Shown here piece after piece: positions 56,974 through 64,000 of a stretch of 64,000 bases of DNA. Source of the stretch: an uncultured Algibacter sp. (GTDB lineage: Bacteria > Bacteroidota > Bacteroidia > Flavobacteriales > Flavobacteriaceae). Both the position numbers and the translations under genes were made by a program. Position 1 is the first letter of the stretch, and each line of letters begins with the position of its first letter. The notes under the pieces are model-generated. The model was not told where the DNA came from and searched no databases. It saw only the letters and a program-made list of their open reading frames with translations. The stretch spans positions 186,001 through 250,000 of the forward strand of contig CANMQH010000003.1 in assembly GCA_947499935.1 (NCBI GenBank). Direction: 5' to 3'.

Positions 56974-57303
56974 TTAAAATAATTCTAGCTGTGTTGGAGG
57001 TGGTTCTTTTGCTACTTCGGCACGTCCCCAAAAATTCATGATGTTTCCAAATTGCTTATCGGTTATTCTTAATACACTTACTTTTCCTAAAGGAGGCAAG
57101 AGTCGTTTTATACGTTTTTCGTGTGCATCTGCACTTTCACTACTAGCACAGTGTCTCATATATATGGAGTATTGCATCATATTAAAGCCATCTTTTAAAA
57201 TGTTTTTTCTAAAACCCGAAGCATTTTTACGGTCTTTGGCTGTTTCGGTTGGTAAATCAAAAAATACAAATATCCACATAATTCTATAGCCGTTTAGTTC
57301 CAT
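56974..57303 (-). CDS. cas2: CRISPR-associated endoribonuclease Cas2
   Basis: 109 residues; MWIFVFFDLPTETAKD with the conserved Asp in the FFDLP motif and the ferredoxin-like fold pattern. A Met at residue 9 would give a shorter start matching other Cas2 proteins. It overlaps cas1 by 10 bp. Needed with Cas1 for spacer acquisition. On the minus strand, facing the array. Confidence 0.9.
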   Translation of the reverse strand: MELNGYRIMWIFVFFDLPTETAKDRKNASGFRKNILKDGFNMMQYSIYMRHCASSESADAHEKRIKRLLPPLGKVSVLRITDKQFGNIMNFWGRAEVAKEPPPTQLELF

Positions 57304-58178
57304 AGTTTTGGATATTTAATCTTTTTTCGTTTACCAGTATAGCATTGCTGTAAAGAACTTGCTGTTTTTTGTAAAGCAACCATTAGCGGGCTTTTTTCAT
57401 CTTTAAAATATACGGTTCTGGTTAATGTTTCTAATAATATAGATTTAATTTCTGTGTTTAATTCTTGCTCATCATAATGTTGCATAATATGGTATACTGT
57501 TTCATCTACTATTGGTCTATAGGGTTCCATTATATCATCAGCTAAAGCATAAGCATTGTATTTGTTTTTATGATGTATACCTAATGTATTTAGCAAACCA
57601 CTGCCGGATAATGCTCTAGCAGTTGCGGCTCTTAAAATGGCATAACCGTAGTTTAAAAAATTATTTGGGTAATTGCCAAAACGTTCTCGTTTAAAATCTA
57701 TATCAAAAAAAGTTTTCCAATAAAAATTGGCGGCAACAGCTTCCATATTACTAGTATCTCCGCTTAATACTTTGCTAGCCAAAAACTCAAATTGGTTATT
57801 TTTTTTAGTAACCTTTTGTAGCAAAACACCTTGGTTTTTAATCTTTTCGATGATAGTTTGCTGCCATAATTGTTTTTTTAGAGGTAAACTAGCATCTATT
57901 TGATGTTTAAATACTTGCTGTTGTATATGGTGGCTATTTAAATTTAAAAACATACCATTGGGTAGGTGAGACGTATTACATATAATTACGCTTGTATTAT
58001 TATCTATTAATAGGTTTAATGCAGGGATACTAATAAATACCTCAGGATGGTCTATTACAACAAATCCAATATCTTCGGCAGGTATGGAAGCCTCTCTAGT
58101 TTCATTTTTAATTAGTAATTGTAAATTAGTAGTTGTTACAGTACTCTTCTTTTCAATTAAAATAGATTTTTTAAGCAT
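57294..58178 (-). CDS. cas1: CRISPR-associated endonuclease Cas1 (type II)
   Basis: Integrase of spacer acquisition, 294 residues. The active-site Glu is in SGDTSNMEAVAA, with His in GIHHKNKYN and Asp in NAYALADDIMEP, so the site looks complete. Type II-like sequence. Read before cas2 on the minus strand with 10 bp overlap. No csn2 or cas4 is near, which supports subtype II-C. Confidence 0.93.
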   Translation of the reverse strand: MLKKSILIEKKSTVTTTNLQLLIKNETREASIPAEDIGFVVIDHPEVFISIPALNLLIDNNTSVIICNTSHLPNGMFLNLNSHHIQQQVFKHQIDASLPLKKQLWQQTIIEKIKNQGVLLQKVTKKNNQFEFLASKVLSGDTSNMEAVAANFYWKTFFDIDFKRERFGNYPNNFLNYGYAILRAATARALSGSGLLNTLGIHHKNKYNAYALADDIMEPYRPIVDETVYHIMQHYDEQELNTEIKSILLETLTRTVYFKDEKSPLMVALQKTASSLQQCYTGKRKKIKYPKLWN

Positions 58179-58369
58179 CTTTTATGTTTTAATTGTAAGA
58201 TAAAGAATATGAAATATAAGAAATGAAATTATCTATGAAAGACTAAAAAAACAGGTGTTAATAGTGATTATTTTTTTAATTTTAATAAAAGTATATAATA
58301 TAGTCTATTTTTTAAAGGTACTTAATAGACAATGACTTAAGTGAATTTTTATTAGTGTATAAATGTGTA

Positions 58370-58765
58370 TTACAAAGTCAGCATCCACGAACTCTGTAGT
58401 TTTTTAAACTTTTTTAATTCACTTCGTAGAATGGGTAAAAAATCTTTACCATTACTATTTGATTTTTCTAAACGGTAGGAGTTTTTATAAAGTTTATTGG
58501 TAAGTCGTCTTAAAGACGCAATGTGTTTATGTTTCCTGTTGGAGTAACGTTGTCGTTCTGCGTTTAAAATTTCGGGAGCTAGCGATACAGATTGTTGAAT
58601 AATATCTCCAGAAAAATAAATATCATTATCCTCAGAACCATCTAACTTTAAGCTAGATAAGTCTTCATTTAGGCAAGTAGAAATATTTTGTGATAGCACA
58701 AATATTTCTAAAGCTTTTTTATAAATCGGTAATTCCGATAGATTTAGTGGGGTATTGGATGACAT
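58370..58765 (-). CDS. Uncharacterised four-helix-type protein
   Basis: 131 residues from the ATG at 58765 (MSSNTPLNLSEL), chosen over a Met 13 codons earlier because it fits the helical pattern. Four predicted helices (about 10-28, 45-60, 75-95 and 110-130) with a mostly charged surface. It loosely resembles small four-helix-bundle proteins of the S23 ribosomal/IVP type, but the match is weak. Divergent from the Lrp gene across a perfect dyad. Confidence 0.5.
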   Translation of the reverse strand: MSSNTPLNLSELPIYKKALEIFVLSQNISTCLNEDLSSLKLDGSEDNDIYFSGDIIQQSVSLAPEILNAERQRYSNRKHKHIASLRRLTNKLYKNSYRLEKSNSNGKDFLPILRSELKKFKKLQSSWMLTL

Positions 58766-58820
58766 ATTTATTACGATAAACGACCTATACAAAATTAATG
58801 ACAAGAAATGATATTTTACT

Positions 58821-58862
58821 TTACAATCTAAAGTAAATGTGTATATTTACTTTAGATTGTAA
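58821..58862. promoter_or_regulatory. 42-bp perfect dyad operator between divergent genes
   Basis: 18-bp arms (58821-58838 and 58845-58862) with a 6-bp centre (GTGTAT) form an exact inverted repeat. It ends 25 bp before the Lrp start (58888) and 55 bp before the divergent gene at 58765. Lrp-type regulators often control their own genes through such dyads. A hairpin terminator is less likely as there is no T tract and no gene ends here. Confidence 0.65.
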
Positions 58863-58887
58863 TTATTTAATAGCTAATTTCTTTTAA

Positions 58888-59334
58888 ATGGGTTTAGATT
58901 CGCTTAACATAAAAATTTTGAAGTGTCTTCAGCAAAATGCAAGGTTGTCTAATGCCGAAATTGGCAGGCAAGTAGGTGTAAGTGCACCAGCGGTATCTGA
59001 GCGTATAAAAAAAATGGAAGATATTGGTATTATAGAAGGTTATAAAACCATGGTCTCTCCTTTAGATATAGGATATCAGCTTAAAGCTATTATTACATTA
59101 AGGGCTTTTATGGGGAAGTTGAAAGCTTTTTTAGAAAAAGTAAAAACTTACGATGAGGTTATTAATTGCTATCGCATTACGGGTAATGAAAATATAGTTA
59201 TGGAAGTGGTTTTAAAAGACCAAAAGCATCTAGAAACTTTTATAGATCAATTGATTACCTATGGAGAAACAAAAACACAAATTGTTTTATCTCGGGTGGT
59301 AAAGCAAAAGGAGGTTATCCCTTTGCAGAAATAA
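58888..59334 (+). CDS. Lrp/AsnC family transcriptional regulator
   Basis: 148 residues: N-terminal winged helix-turn-helix (about 5-55, SNAEIGRQVGVSAPAVSERI) and C-terminal RAM domain (about 65-140). It starts 25 bp after a perfect 42-bp dyad that it may bind. Together with the regulator at 11585 there are two Lrp paralogues in the window. The amino acid sensed is unknown. The convergent DJ-1 gene ends 4 bp away. Confidence 0.88.
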   Translation: MGLDSLNIKILKCLQQNARLSNAEIGRQVGVSAPAVSERIKKMEDIGIIEGYKTMVSPLDIGYQLKAIITLRAFMGKLKAFLEKVKTYDEVINCYRITGNENIVMEVVLKDQKHLETFIDQLITYGETKTQIVLSRVVKQKEVIPLQK

Positions 59335-59338
59335 TTTA

Positions 59339-60115
59339 TTACTTTTCTATAACAAGATGTGGTACATGTTCTAAATTCCAATCTATCACCAAACCACGAG
59401 CAAGCGATTTAGCAACCTCTTTTCCATACAGGTATTCGCATAAATATAGTGCAGCTTCAAAACTTTTGGCACCACCAGCAGAGGTTATATATTTACCATC
59501 ATGTACAAATAAAACATTTTTTTTAATCTTTAGTTTTGGGAACATCGTTTTCATTTTATCAATATCACTTGGAAATGTTGTACAAACAGCATGGCCTAAT
59601 AGACCTGCTTTTGCTAATACAAATGCACCATCGCAATGTGAAGTTACAAACTGGGCTTCTGTGTCTATGCGTTTAACAAAATCTATCATGGTTTTGTCTT
59701 CTAAATCGGTATCCAGATGATGTTGGGCGCTTGGTACAACTAAAATATCAATTTTTGGAAGTGTATCTGTTATGTAATTATAATCTGGTACAATGCGCAT
59801 GCCCTCAAATGTGGTAATGGTACCATCTGTATTGGCCACCGTAAAAACATTCATACCCTTAATGTTTTTTCTAAAAACGGTATGCTGAAAAATATCAAAA
59901 GGCGCTGTTAACTCTGTGTTGTAAGTACCATCCATAATTAAAAAGGCAACATTGTAATTATCGGGATTTAGTTTTGGATGTTCTTTAGGGACAACCACGG
60001 CAACAGTTTGGCCTTTTTTATAATGACTTTCAACATCAATACTACCAACTTTTGTTTCTTTAGAATTACAGCTTATTAGAAGTAGCAGCAATAATAATTT
60101 TACTAAATGTTTCAT
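59339..60115 (-). CDS. DJ-1/PfpI family lipoprotein
   Basis: 258 residues with a lipoprotein signal (LLLLLLLISC, Cys16). The glutamine-amidotransferase-like domain contains the nucleophile Cys in SHCDGAFVLA near residue 160 and NVAFLIMDG at its start. It is a DJ-1/PfpI superfamily member lipid-anchored in the envelope, which is unusual because most are cytoplasmic. The substrate is unknown: protease, glyoxalase and regulatory activities are known in the superfamily. Confidence 0.78.
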   Translation of the reverse strand: MKHLVKLLLLLLLISCNSKETKVGSIDVESHYKKGQTVAVVVPKEHPKLNPDNYNVAFLIMDGTYNTELTAPFDIFQHTVFRKNIKGMNVFTVANTDGTITTFEGMRIVPDYNYITDTLPKIDILVVPSAQHHLDTDLEDKTMIDFVKRIDTEAQFVTSHCDGAFVLAKAGLLGHAVCTTFPSDIDKMKTMFPKLKIKKNVLFVHDGKYITSAGGAKSFEAALYLCEYLYGKEVAKSLARGLVIDWNLEHVPHLVIEK

Positions 60116-60144
60116 GATATAAATTTGATATTGAATTTAATATA

Positions 60145-60522
60145 TTAATTGATACGCCATGGTGGTGTTTTTCTGTTTTTTCCGGCATGGTATATAATAA
60201 TATGATTACCATCCAAATCGTTTAAATGCGCCTCTCTCCATAACCAAGCTTTATCTTCGGGTAATTGAGAAAATACAATGCCTTGTTGTTGAAGCTTTGG
60301 TACTAAATCATCTAGATGCTCATCTTCAAAATAAATACTAATACCGTTTCCTTTAGGTAATATATCTACTTTATGAATAGAAAAAGTGCTGTCGCCATCA
60401 GGGCACTCAAATCTAACATATTTTGGGCAAGCATCAACAATGAGTTTTAATCCTAATATTTTATAAAATGCCATAGCTTTTTCAACATCTAGTGAAGGAA
60501 TGGTTATTTGATTTAAATTCAT
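60145..60522 (-). CDS. VOC family (glyoxalase/bleomycin resistance) protein
   Basis: 125 residues, a single VOC module of two beta-alpha-beta-beta-beta units. QITIPSLDVEKAMAFYKILG opens the first unit and LNDLDGNHIIIYH closes the second, supplying the metal-binding His and Glu positions. Coupled to ypdA by a 4-bp overlap (60519-60522). Activity unknown; the neighbour suggests thiol or electrophile defence, for instance bacillithiol-dependent, which is inference. Confidence 0.75.
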   Translation of the reverse strand: MNLNQITIPSLDVEKAMAFYKILGLKLIVDACPKYVRFECPDGDSTFSIHKVDILPKGNGISIYFEDEHLDDLVPKLQQQGIVFSQLPEDKAWLWREAHLNDLDGNHIIIYHAGKNRKTPPWRIN

Positions 60523-61478
60523 GATTTAGCTTTTATGTGGTCTATAATTAGTTTTGCGTGTATTCTACTGTTTTCAATAAACCATTTATGGGTTTCCATG
60601 CCGCCGCAAATAACACCAGCAAGATAAGCGCCTTTTATATTGCTTTCCATAGTATTGTTGTTGTAAACAGGTTGTTTTTTATTATCATTAGAAAGTTTGA
60701 TGTCCAGTTGGTTTAACAAATTAAAATTAGGTTTATAGCCTGTAAGTGCTACTACAAAATCATTAGTTATAGTTTCTGTACCATCAACTGTTTTAAGGGT
60801 GACTTTGTTTTTGGTTATTTTGATTATTTCAGAATTAAAATACGCTTTAATACTACCTTCTTCAATACGGTTTATAATGTCTGGTCTTACCCAATATTTA
60901 ACACGATCGCCAATTTGGCTACCACGCACTATCATGGTGACGTGACCACCTTTTCTATAAATTTCTAAAGCAGCATCTACAGAGGAGTTGCTGGCTCCAA
61001 CAACAACGACATTTTGCATCGCATATTTATGCGCTTCTTTGTAATAATGTGTTACTTTTTGTAAATCTTCGCCTGGAACATTTAACAAATTGGGAATATC
61101 GTAAAATCCTGTAGCTAATATAATATTCTTGGATTTGTAGGTCGATTTAGTTGTTTCAATTTCAAAACAACCATCAGTTTTACTCATGTTTTTAACCGTT
61201 TCAAATAAATTAATATTTATATGATTGGATGTTGCTAAACGTCTGTAATATTCTAAAGCTTCATCACGACTAGGTTTTGGGTTGTTACTTATAAACGGTG
61301 TATTGTTAATTTCTAATTTTTCGGAAGTAGAAAAAAATGTCATGTTTTTTGGATAGTTAAAAAGGGAGTTGGTTAAAGCTCCCTTTTCTATAATAAGATA
61401 GTCTAGGTTATTTTTTTTGCACTCTAAAGCGCAGGCAATACCAATAGGACCGCCCCCAATAATTATAACATCCTTCAT
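60519..61478 (-). CDS. ypdA: Putative bacillithiol disulfide reductase YpdA (Bdr)
   Basis: Flavin- and NADPH-dependent reductase, 319 residues, of the YpdA group that reduces oxidised bacillithiol. FAD-binding GGGPIGIACALE at the N-terminus, NADPH-binding GASNSSVDAALE near 165, and NPKPSRDEALEYYRR typical of the group. Linked to the VOC gene by overlap and placed 6 bp after the MFS gene on the minus strand, so likely one operon. Together with bshB1 it supports bacillithiol use. Confidence 0.85.
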   Translation of the reverse strand: MKDVIIIGGGPIGIACALECKKNNLDYLIIEKGALTNSLFNYPKNMTFFSTSEKLEINNTPFISNNPKPSRDEALEYYRRLATSNHININLFETVKNMSKTDGCFEIETTKSTYKSKNIILATGFYDIPNLLNVPGEDLQKVTHYYKEAHKYAMQNVVVVGASNSSVDAALEIYRKGGHVTMIVRGSQIGDRVKYWVRPDIINRIEEGSIKAYFNSEIIKITKNKVTLKTVDGTETITNDFVVALTGYKPNFNLLNQLDIKLSNDNKKQPVYNNNTMESNIKGAYLAGVICGGMETHKWFIENSRIHAKLIIDHIKAKS

Positions 61479-61484
61479 GCTTAT

Positions 61485-62690
61485 CTAAACGTTTTTGATA
61501 CTTAAATACTTTTTTAAAATGAACAATAAAAATACACAAATACCACCTATAAGCGTAATGATATACCAGGTATTATCAAACCCTAAACCGTCTATCATTT
61601 GCATACCAGCCTTGTGCCCAAAAATATGCGCCATAGAAAAAGCAATAGAGTATAGTGCCATGTATTCGCCTTTATTTCCTTTGTTAGCACGCTCTAAGGC
61701 AAATGCGTTTGAAAACGGAAAGGCAATCATTTCTCCAAAGGACATTAAAATCATACCAATAATAAGAATACCTGACCATGTAGTGATATTTAAGATTAAA
61801 AAGCTAAAAGCTGTTAATACAGCACCAATTAAAATTAGGCTTATTTTTGATATGGTTTTGTTTTCTAACCATTTAATTAAAGGCATTTCTATTAAAAAAA
61901 TAAAAAAACCATTAGCCCCTAAAAGGAGTCCAATTTGTAACTCGCTTAAAATATGCGCTTCTCGATAATAAATAGGAATGGTAGAGAAATATTGTAAAAA
62001 AATAACCCCAAATAAAAACATGGCAAATAAAAATATGATAAACGCTTTGTCTTGGTATGCGGATTCTGGGAGACTTACTTCAATATCATCTTGAATTTTA
62101 GATTTTTTAGGATTCAAAACTAAAATTAAAACAAAAGTAGCCAGCAAACATGTAATACCGTCTACCCAAAAAAGCCCACCATAGCCTATAGCTGTAATAA
62201 TGACACCACCAATGGCTGGTCCAGCCGAAAAACCTAAATTTATTGCTAATCTAATTAAAGTAAGACTTCGTGTTTTGTTTTCAGGTTTACTATAGGCACT
62301 TAAAGCTACAAACATGGCTGGACGAAACATATCTGCAACCAACATAACCATAAATACACCCGAGCATATAGCTATAAATGAATTTAAAAATTGCAAGGCT
62401 ATAAATAGTATACCTGTGCCAAGTAAGCTTCTAACCATAACTTTATAGTACCCAATTTGGTCTGTTAATTTACCACCTAACCATGAGCCAACAACAGAGC
62501 CAAGTCCAAAACAAGCCATTATGGTACCCACATTGCTTAAGGTAAAACCTAGGTCCTCGGTTAGGTATAATGATAAAAAAGGGATGACCATGGTACCAGC
62601 TCGGTTAATAAGCGTTATTAATGCAAGCCACCAAACCTCTTTAGAAAGGCCTTTAAATGTGTTTAGGTAATTGTGTAATAGTGTTTTCAT
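61485..62690 (-). CDS. Major facilitator superfamily transporter
   Basis: 401 residues with 12 hydrophobic helices. The loop between helices 2 and 3 reads GSWLGGKLTDQIGYYKV, the MFS motif A, and NRAGTMVIPFL is near the N-terminus. Likely a proton-driven exporter of drugs or metabolites. It opens the minus-strand MFS-YpdA-VOC unit. Its leader contains a strong terminator (62784-62815) and structured sequence. The substrate is unknown. Confidence 0.85.
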   Translation of the reverse strand: MKTLLHNYLNTFKGLSKEVWWLALITLINRAGTMVIPFLSLYLTEDLGFTLSNVGTIMACFGLGSVVGSWLGGKLTDQIGYYKVMVRSLLGTGILFIALQFLNSFIAICSGVFMVMLVADMFRPAMFVALSAYSKPENKTRSLTLIRLAINLGFSAGPAIGGVIITAIGYGGLFWVDGITCLLATFVLILVLNPKKSKIQDDIEVSLPESAYQDKAFIIFLFAMFLFGVIFLQYFSTIPIYYREAHILSELQIGLLLGANGFFIFLIEMPLIKWLENKTISKISLILIGAVLTAFSFLILNITTWSGILIIGMILMSFGEMIAFPFSNAFALERANKGNKGEYMALYSIAFSMAHIFGHKAGMQMIDGLGFDNTWYIITLIGGICVFLLFILKKYLSIKNV

Positions 62691-62783
62691 GAGTTCTAAA
62701 TGTTCGATGCTGTTTTACATATTCGATTTTTCAGCGGGGTCTAGGTGTAATATATTTTATTTGTGTTTTAAGTTTTTTGCAAA

Positions 62784-62815
62784 AAAAAAGTCCGACTGCG
62801 AAGTCGGACTTTTTA
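62784..62815 (-). terminator. Strong terminator between divergent genes
   Basis: A 9-bp GC-rich stem with 4-nt loop (GCGA read on the plus strand) and nine T on the minus strand, shorter T on the plus strand. It ends no annotated gene, so it belongs to an unannotated transcript or a leader. Confidence 0.8.
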
Positions 62816-62945
62816 AATATTGTAATATCTATAAACGTATCACCACAATATATAACAAGTCCAACACTTTGTCTTTAGACAAGAGGTTGATTGTTTTCTA
62901 TAAATTGTGACGTTGTTACGCATTTTATTTCTTTTCAAGACTCCA
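62784..62945 (-). ncRNA. Candidate small RNA or attenuator leader upstream of the MFS gene
   Basis: On the minus strand a TAGCTTTG box (about 62946-62953) precedes a 160-nt stretch with hairpins (TTGTC/GACAA; ATATTGT/ACAATAT). It ends in a GC-rich stem (AGTCCGACT/AGTCGGACT, 62789-62797 with 62802-62810) and nine T. The upstream GGACTT can pair with the terminator arm. The MFS start is about 95 nt further on. No known RNA family is recognised, and the box is a single match. Confidence 0.45.
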
Positions 62946-62998
62946 AAGCTATGTAAAATAATTGTAAGTTGTATTTTTGAAATGTAAAAAATTTGAAT

Positions 62999-63601
62999 AT
63001 GAAGTATTTATTGGCAGTATTAGTATTAATGTCTACATTAAGTTGTGCGCAAGAAAAACAACCTATTAAAGGGGATACTGAATTTCAGCGAACATTGAAT
63101 GCTGATTATAAAGATGCTACAAAATCGCCTTTAAAAGATAAAGACCGAAAGCATTTTACTGGATTAGATTTTTTTAAAGTAGATTCTGCTTATGTCGTAA
63201 AAGCCAAATTTAGAAGGACGCTTAATGAGAAATCTTTTAAAATGAAAACGACGACAAAAAGACGTCCAGAATATATTAAATATGGCGAGTTATCATTTCA
63301 ATTAAAAGGAACCCCCTTCACATTAAATATATATCAAAATCAAGGTTTAATCAATAAAGCAGGTTTTGAAGATTACCTTTTCTTACCTTTTTTAGACGAA
63401 ACAAACGGACTGGAAAGTTATGGAGGTGGTCGTTATATTGATACTAGAATTCCTGAAGGTGATACTATAGTTATCGATTTTAATGAAGCGTACAACCCTT
63501 ATTGTGCCTACAATAGTAAATATTCTTGCCCTATAGTGCCAAGAGAAAATTATTTAAAAACTAGGGTAGAGGCAGGAGTTATGAAGTTTGAGAAACACTG
63601 A
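62999..63601 (+). CDS. DUF1684 domain-containing lipoprotein
   Basis: 200 residues from the ATG at 62999 (a TTG two codons earlier is less likely). Lipobox STLSCAQ with Cys16. The DUF1684 features are GLESYGGGRYID and NPYCAYN, then CPIVPRENYL near the C-terminus. Function unknown; envelope protein. Its stop abuts the convergent crcB gene with no gap (63601/63602). Confidence 0.82.
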   Translation: MKYLLAVLVLMSTLSCAQEKQPIKGDTEFQRTLNADYKDATKSPLKDKDRKHFTGLDFFKVDSAYVVKAKFRRTLNEKSFKMKTTTKRRPEYIKYGELSFQLKGTPFTLNIYQNQGLINKAGFEDYLFLPFLDETNGLESYGGGRYIDTRIPEGDTIVIDFNEAYNPYCAYNSKYSCPIVPRENYLKTRVEAGVMKFEKH

Positions 63602-63976
63602 TTATAATATTTTTCCGGAAATTAGATAGCCTAACCAAACACAAATTAATCCTAAAGTAACACTAGATATTATATAGGAGAAAAATAAATTGGTTTGTCC
63701 AGATTTTAGTAGAGCAATACTTTCATGTGCAAATGATGAGAATGTTGTAAAACCACCACAAAACCCAACGGCTAACAATAAAAACAATTCATTTGAAATT
63801 TTATGTTTAACCAATATATAACCAAAAACAAACCCAATGATAAAGCTGCCTATAAGATTTACACAAAATGTAGCCCAAGGGAAATGAAAACTATCTGATG
63901 TAAATTGTTTACCAACCAAATACCGTAATACACTACCTAAACCACCACCTAAAAAAACTAATAAAACCTGTTTCAT
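63602..63976 (-). CDS. crcB: Fluoride efflux channel CrcB (Fluc)
   Basis: Small four-helix fluoride channel, 124 residues. GGGLGSVLRYLVGKQF at the start and GFCGGFTTFSSFA in the middle match the Fluc family. The dimer lets fluoride leave the cell. The upstream leader runs off the window at base 64000, so a fluoride riboswitch cannot be looked for. Confidence 0.93.
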   Translation of the reverse strand: MKQVLLVFLGGGLGSVLRYLVGKQFTSDSFHFPWATFCVNLIGSFIIGFVFGYILVKHKISNELFLLLAVGFCGGFTTFSSFAHESIALLKSGQTNLFFSYIISSVTLGLICVWLGYLISGKIL

Positions 63977-64000
63977 CGTTATTCTATAGCCATATAAATT

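Noticed and set aside
62671..62910. 79-residue plus-strand frame across the MFS leader
   Set aside because: Runs through the terminator hairpin and the MFS start; no coding signature.
63977..64000. Fluoride riboswitch upstream of crcB
   Set aside because: Only 24 bases of the leader are in the window, so it cannot be assessed.

Overview
The window looks like a chromosomal segment of a marine-type member of the Flavobacteriaceae (Bacteroidota). The sequence is very AT-rich. Lipoprotein signals and DUF families typical of that phylum occur throughout (DUF4252, DUF4349, DUF6146, DUF937, DUF1684). One promoter matches the Bacteroidota TTTG / TAnnTTTG pattern. Bacillithiol genes (bshB1, ypdA), a short SerA, a MutS2 lacking its Smr domain and a fused IcmF mutase fit the same assignment. 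The species cannot be told from the sequence.

Layout: 1-4.8 kb holds a dicarboxylate symporter cut by the window edge, a rhodanese, a repeat-rich intergenic stretch, a PP-loop ATPase and an S41 protease. 5.1-9.1 kb carries two ECF sigma modules, one with two DUF4252 proteins and one with a 56-residue protein and a small MscS channel. 9.2-14.5 kb has a DUF4349 lipoprotein, a phased operator, two unknown genes, and an Lrp regulator divergent from metE. 14.7-18.4 kb is a likely type VI secretion cargo cassette: Hcp-like TssD, a metzincin-like effector, a lipoprotein immunity candidate, then relics of a duplicated cassette and a second immunity-like gene. 18.5-29.5 kb is mostly housekeeping (DEAD helicase, epimerase, pabB-like, tilS, ade, YheT-like hydrolase, LRR protein, bshB1), interrupted by a 20-copy heptanucleotide repeat. 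29.6-44.9 kb holds tRNA-His, small envelope proteins, serC-serA, LuxC-like acyl-CoA reductase opposite a ferredoxin, mutS2, miaE, recG, an M1 peptidase and a patatin. 45-52.8 kb contains an IS3 relic, an OmpA protein, purU, icmF and a RES-Xre toxin-antitoxin pair.

52.8-58.2 kb is a type II-C CRISPR-Cas locus: a divergent tracrRNA with its own promoter, cas9, a 7-repeat array, and cas2-cas1 on the opposite strand. All parts look intact except cas9, which has one in-frame TGA at codon 593, between RuvC-II and HNH. The remainder (58.4-64 kb) has an Lrp regulator with a 42-bp dyad upstream, a DJ-1/PfpI lipoprotein, a VOC-YpdA-MFS cluster whose leader contains a strong terminator, a DUF1684 lipoprotein and crcB.

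The observations most worth following are the nonsense-interrupted Cas9 with otherwise intact RNA parts, and the TssD-metallopeptidase-immunity cassette with recombination scars. After these come the structured leader upstream of the MFS gene and the phased and dyad operators. No sequence search was run; family names rest on recognised motifs.
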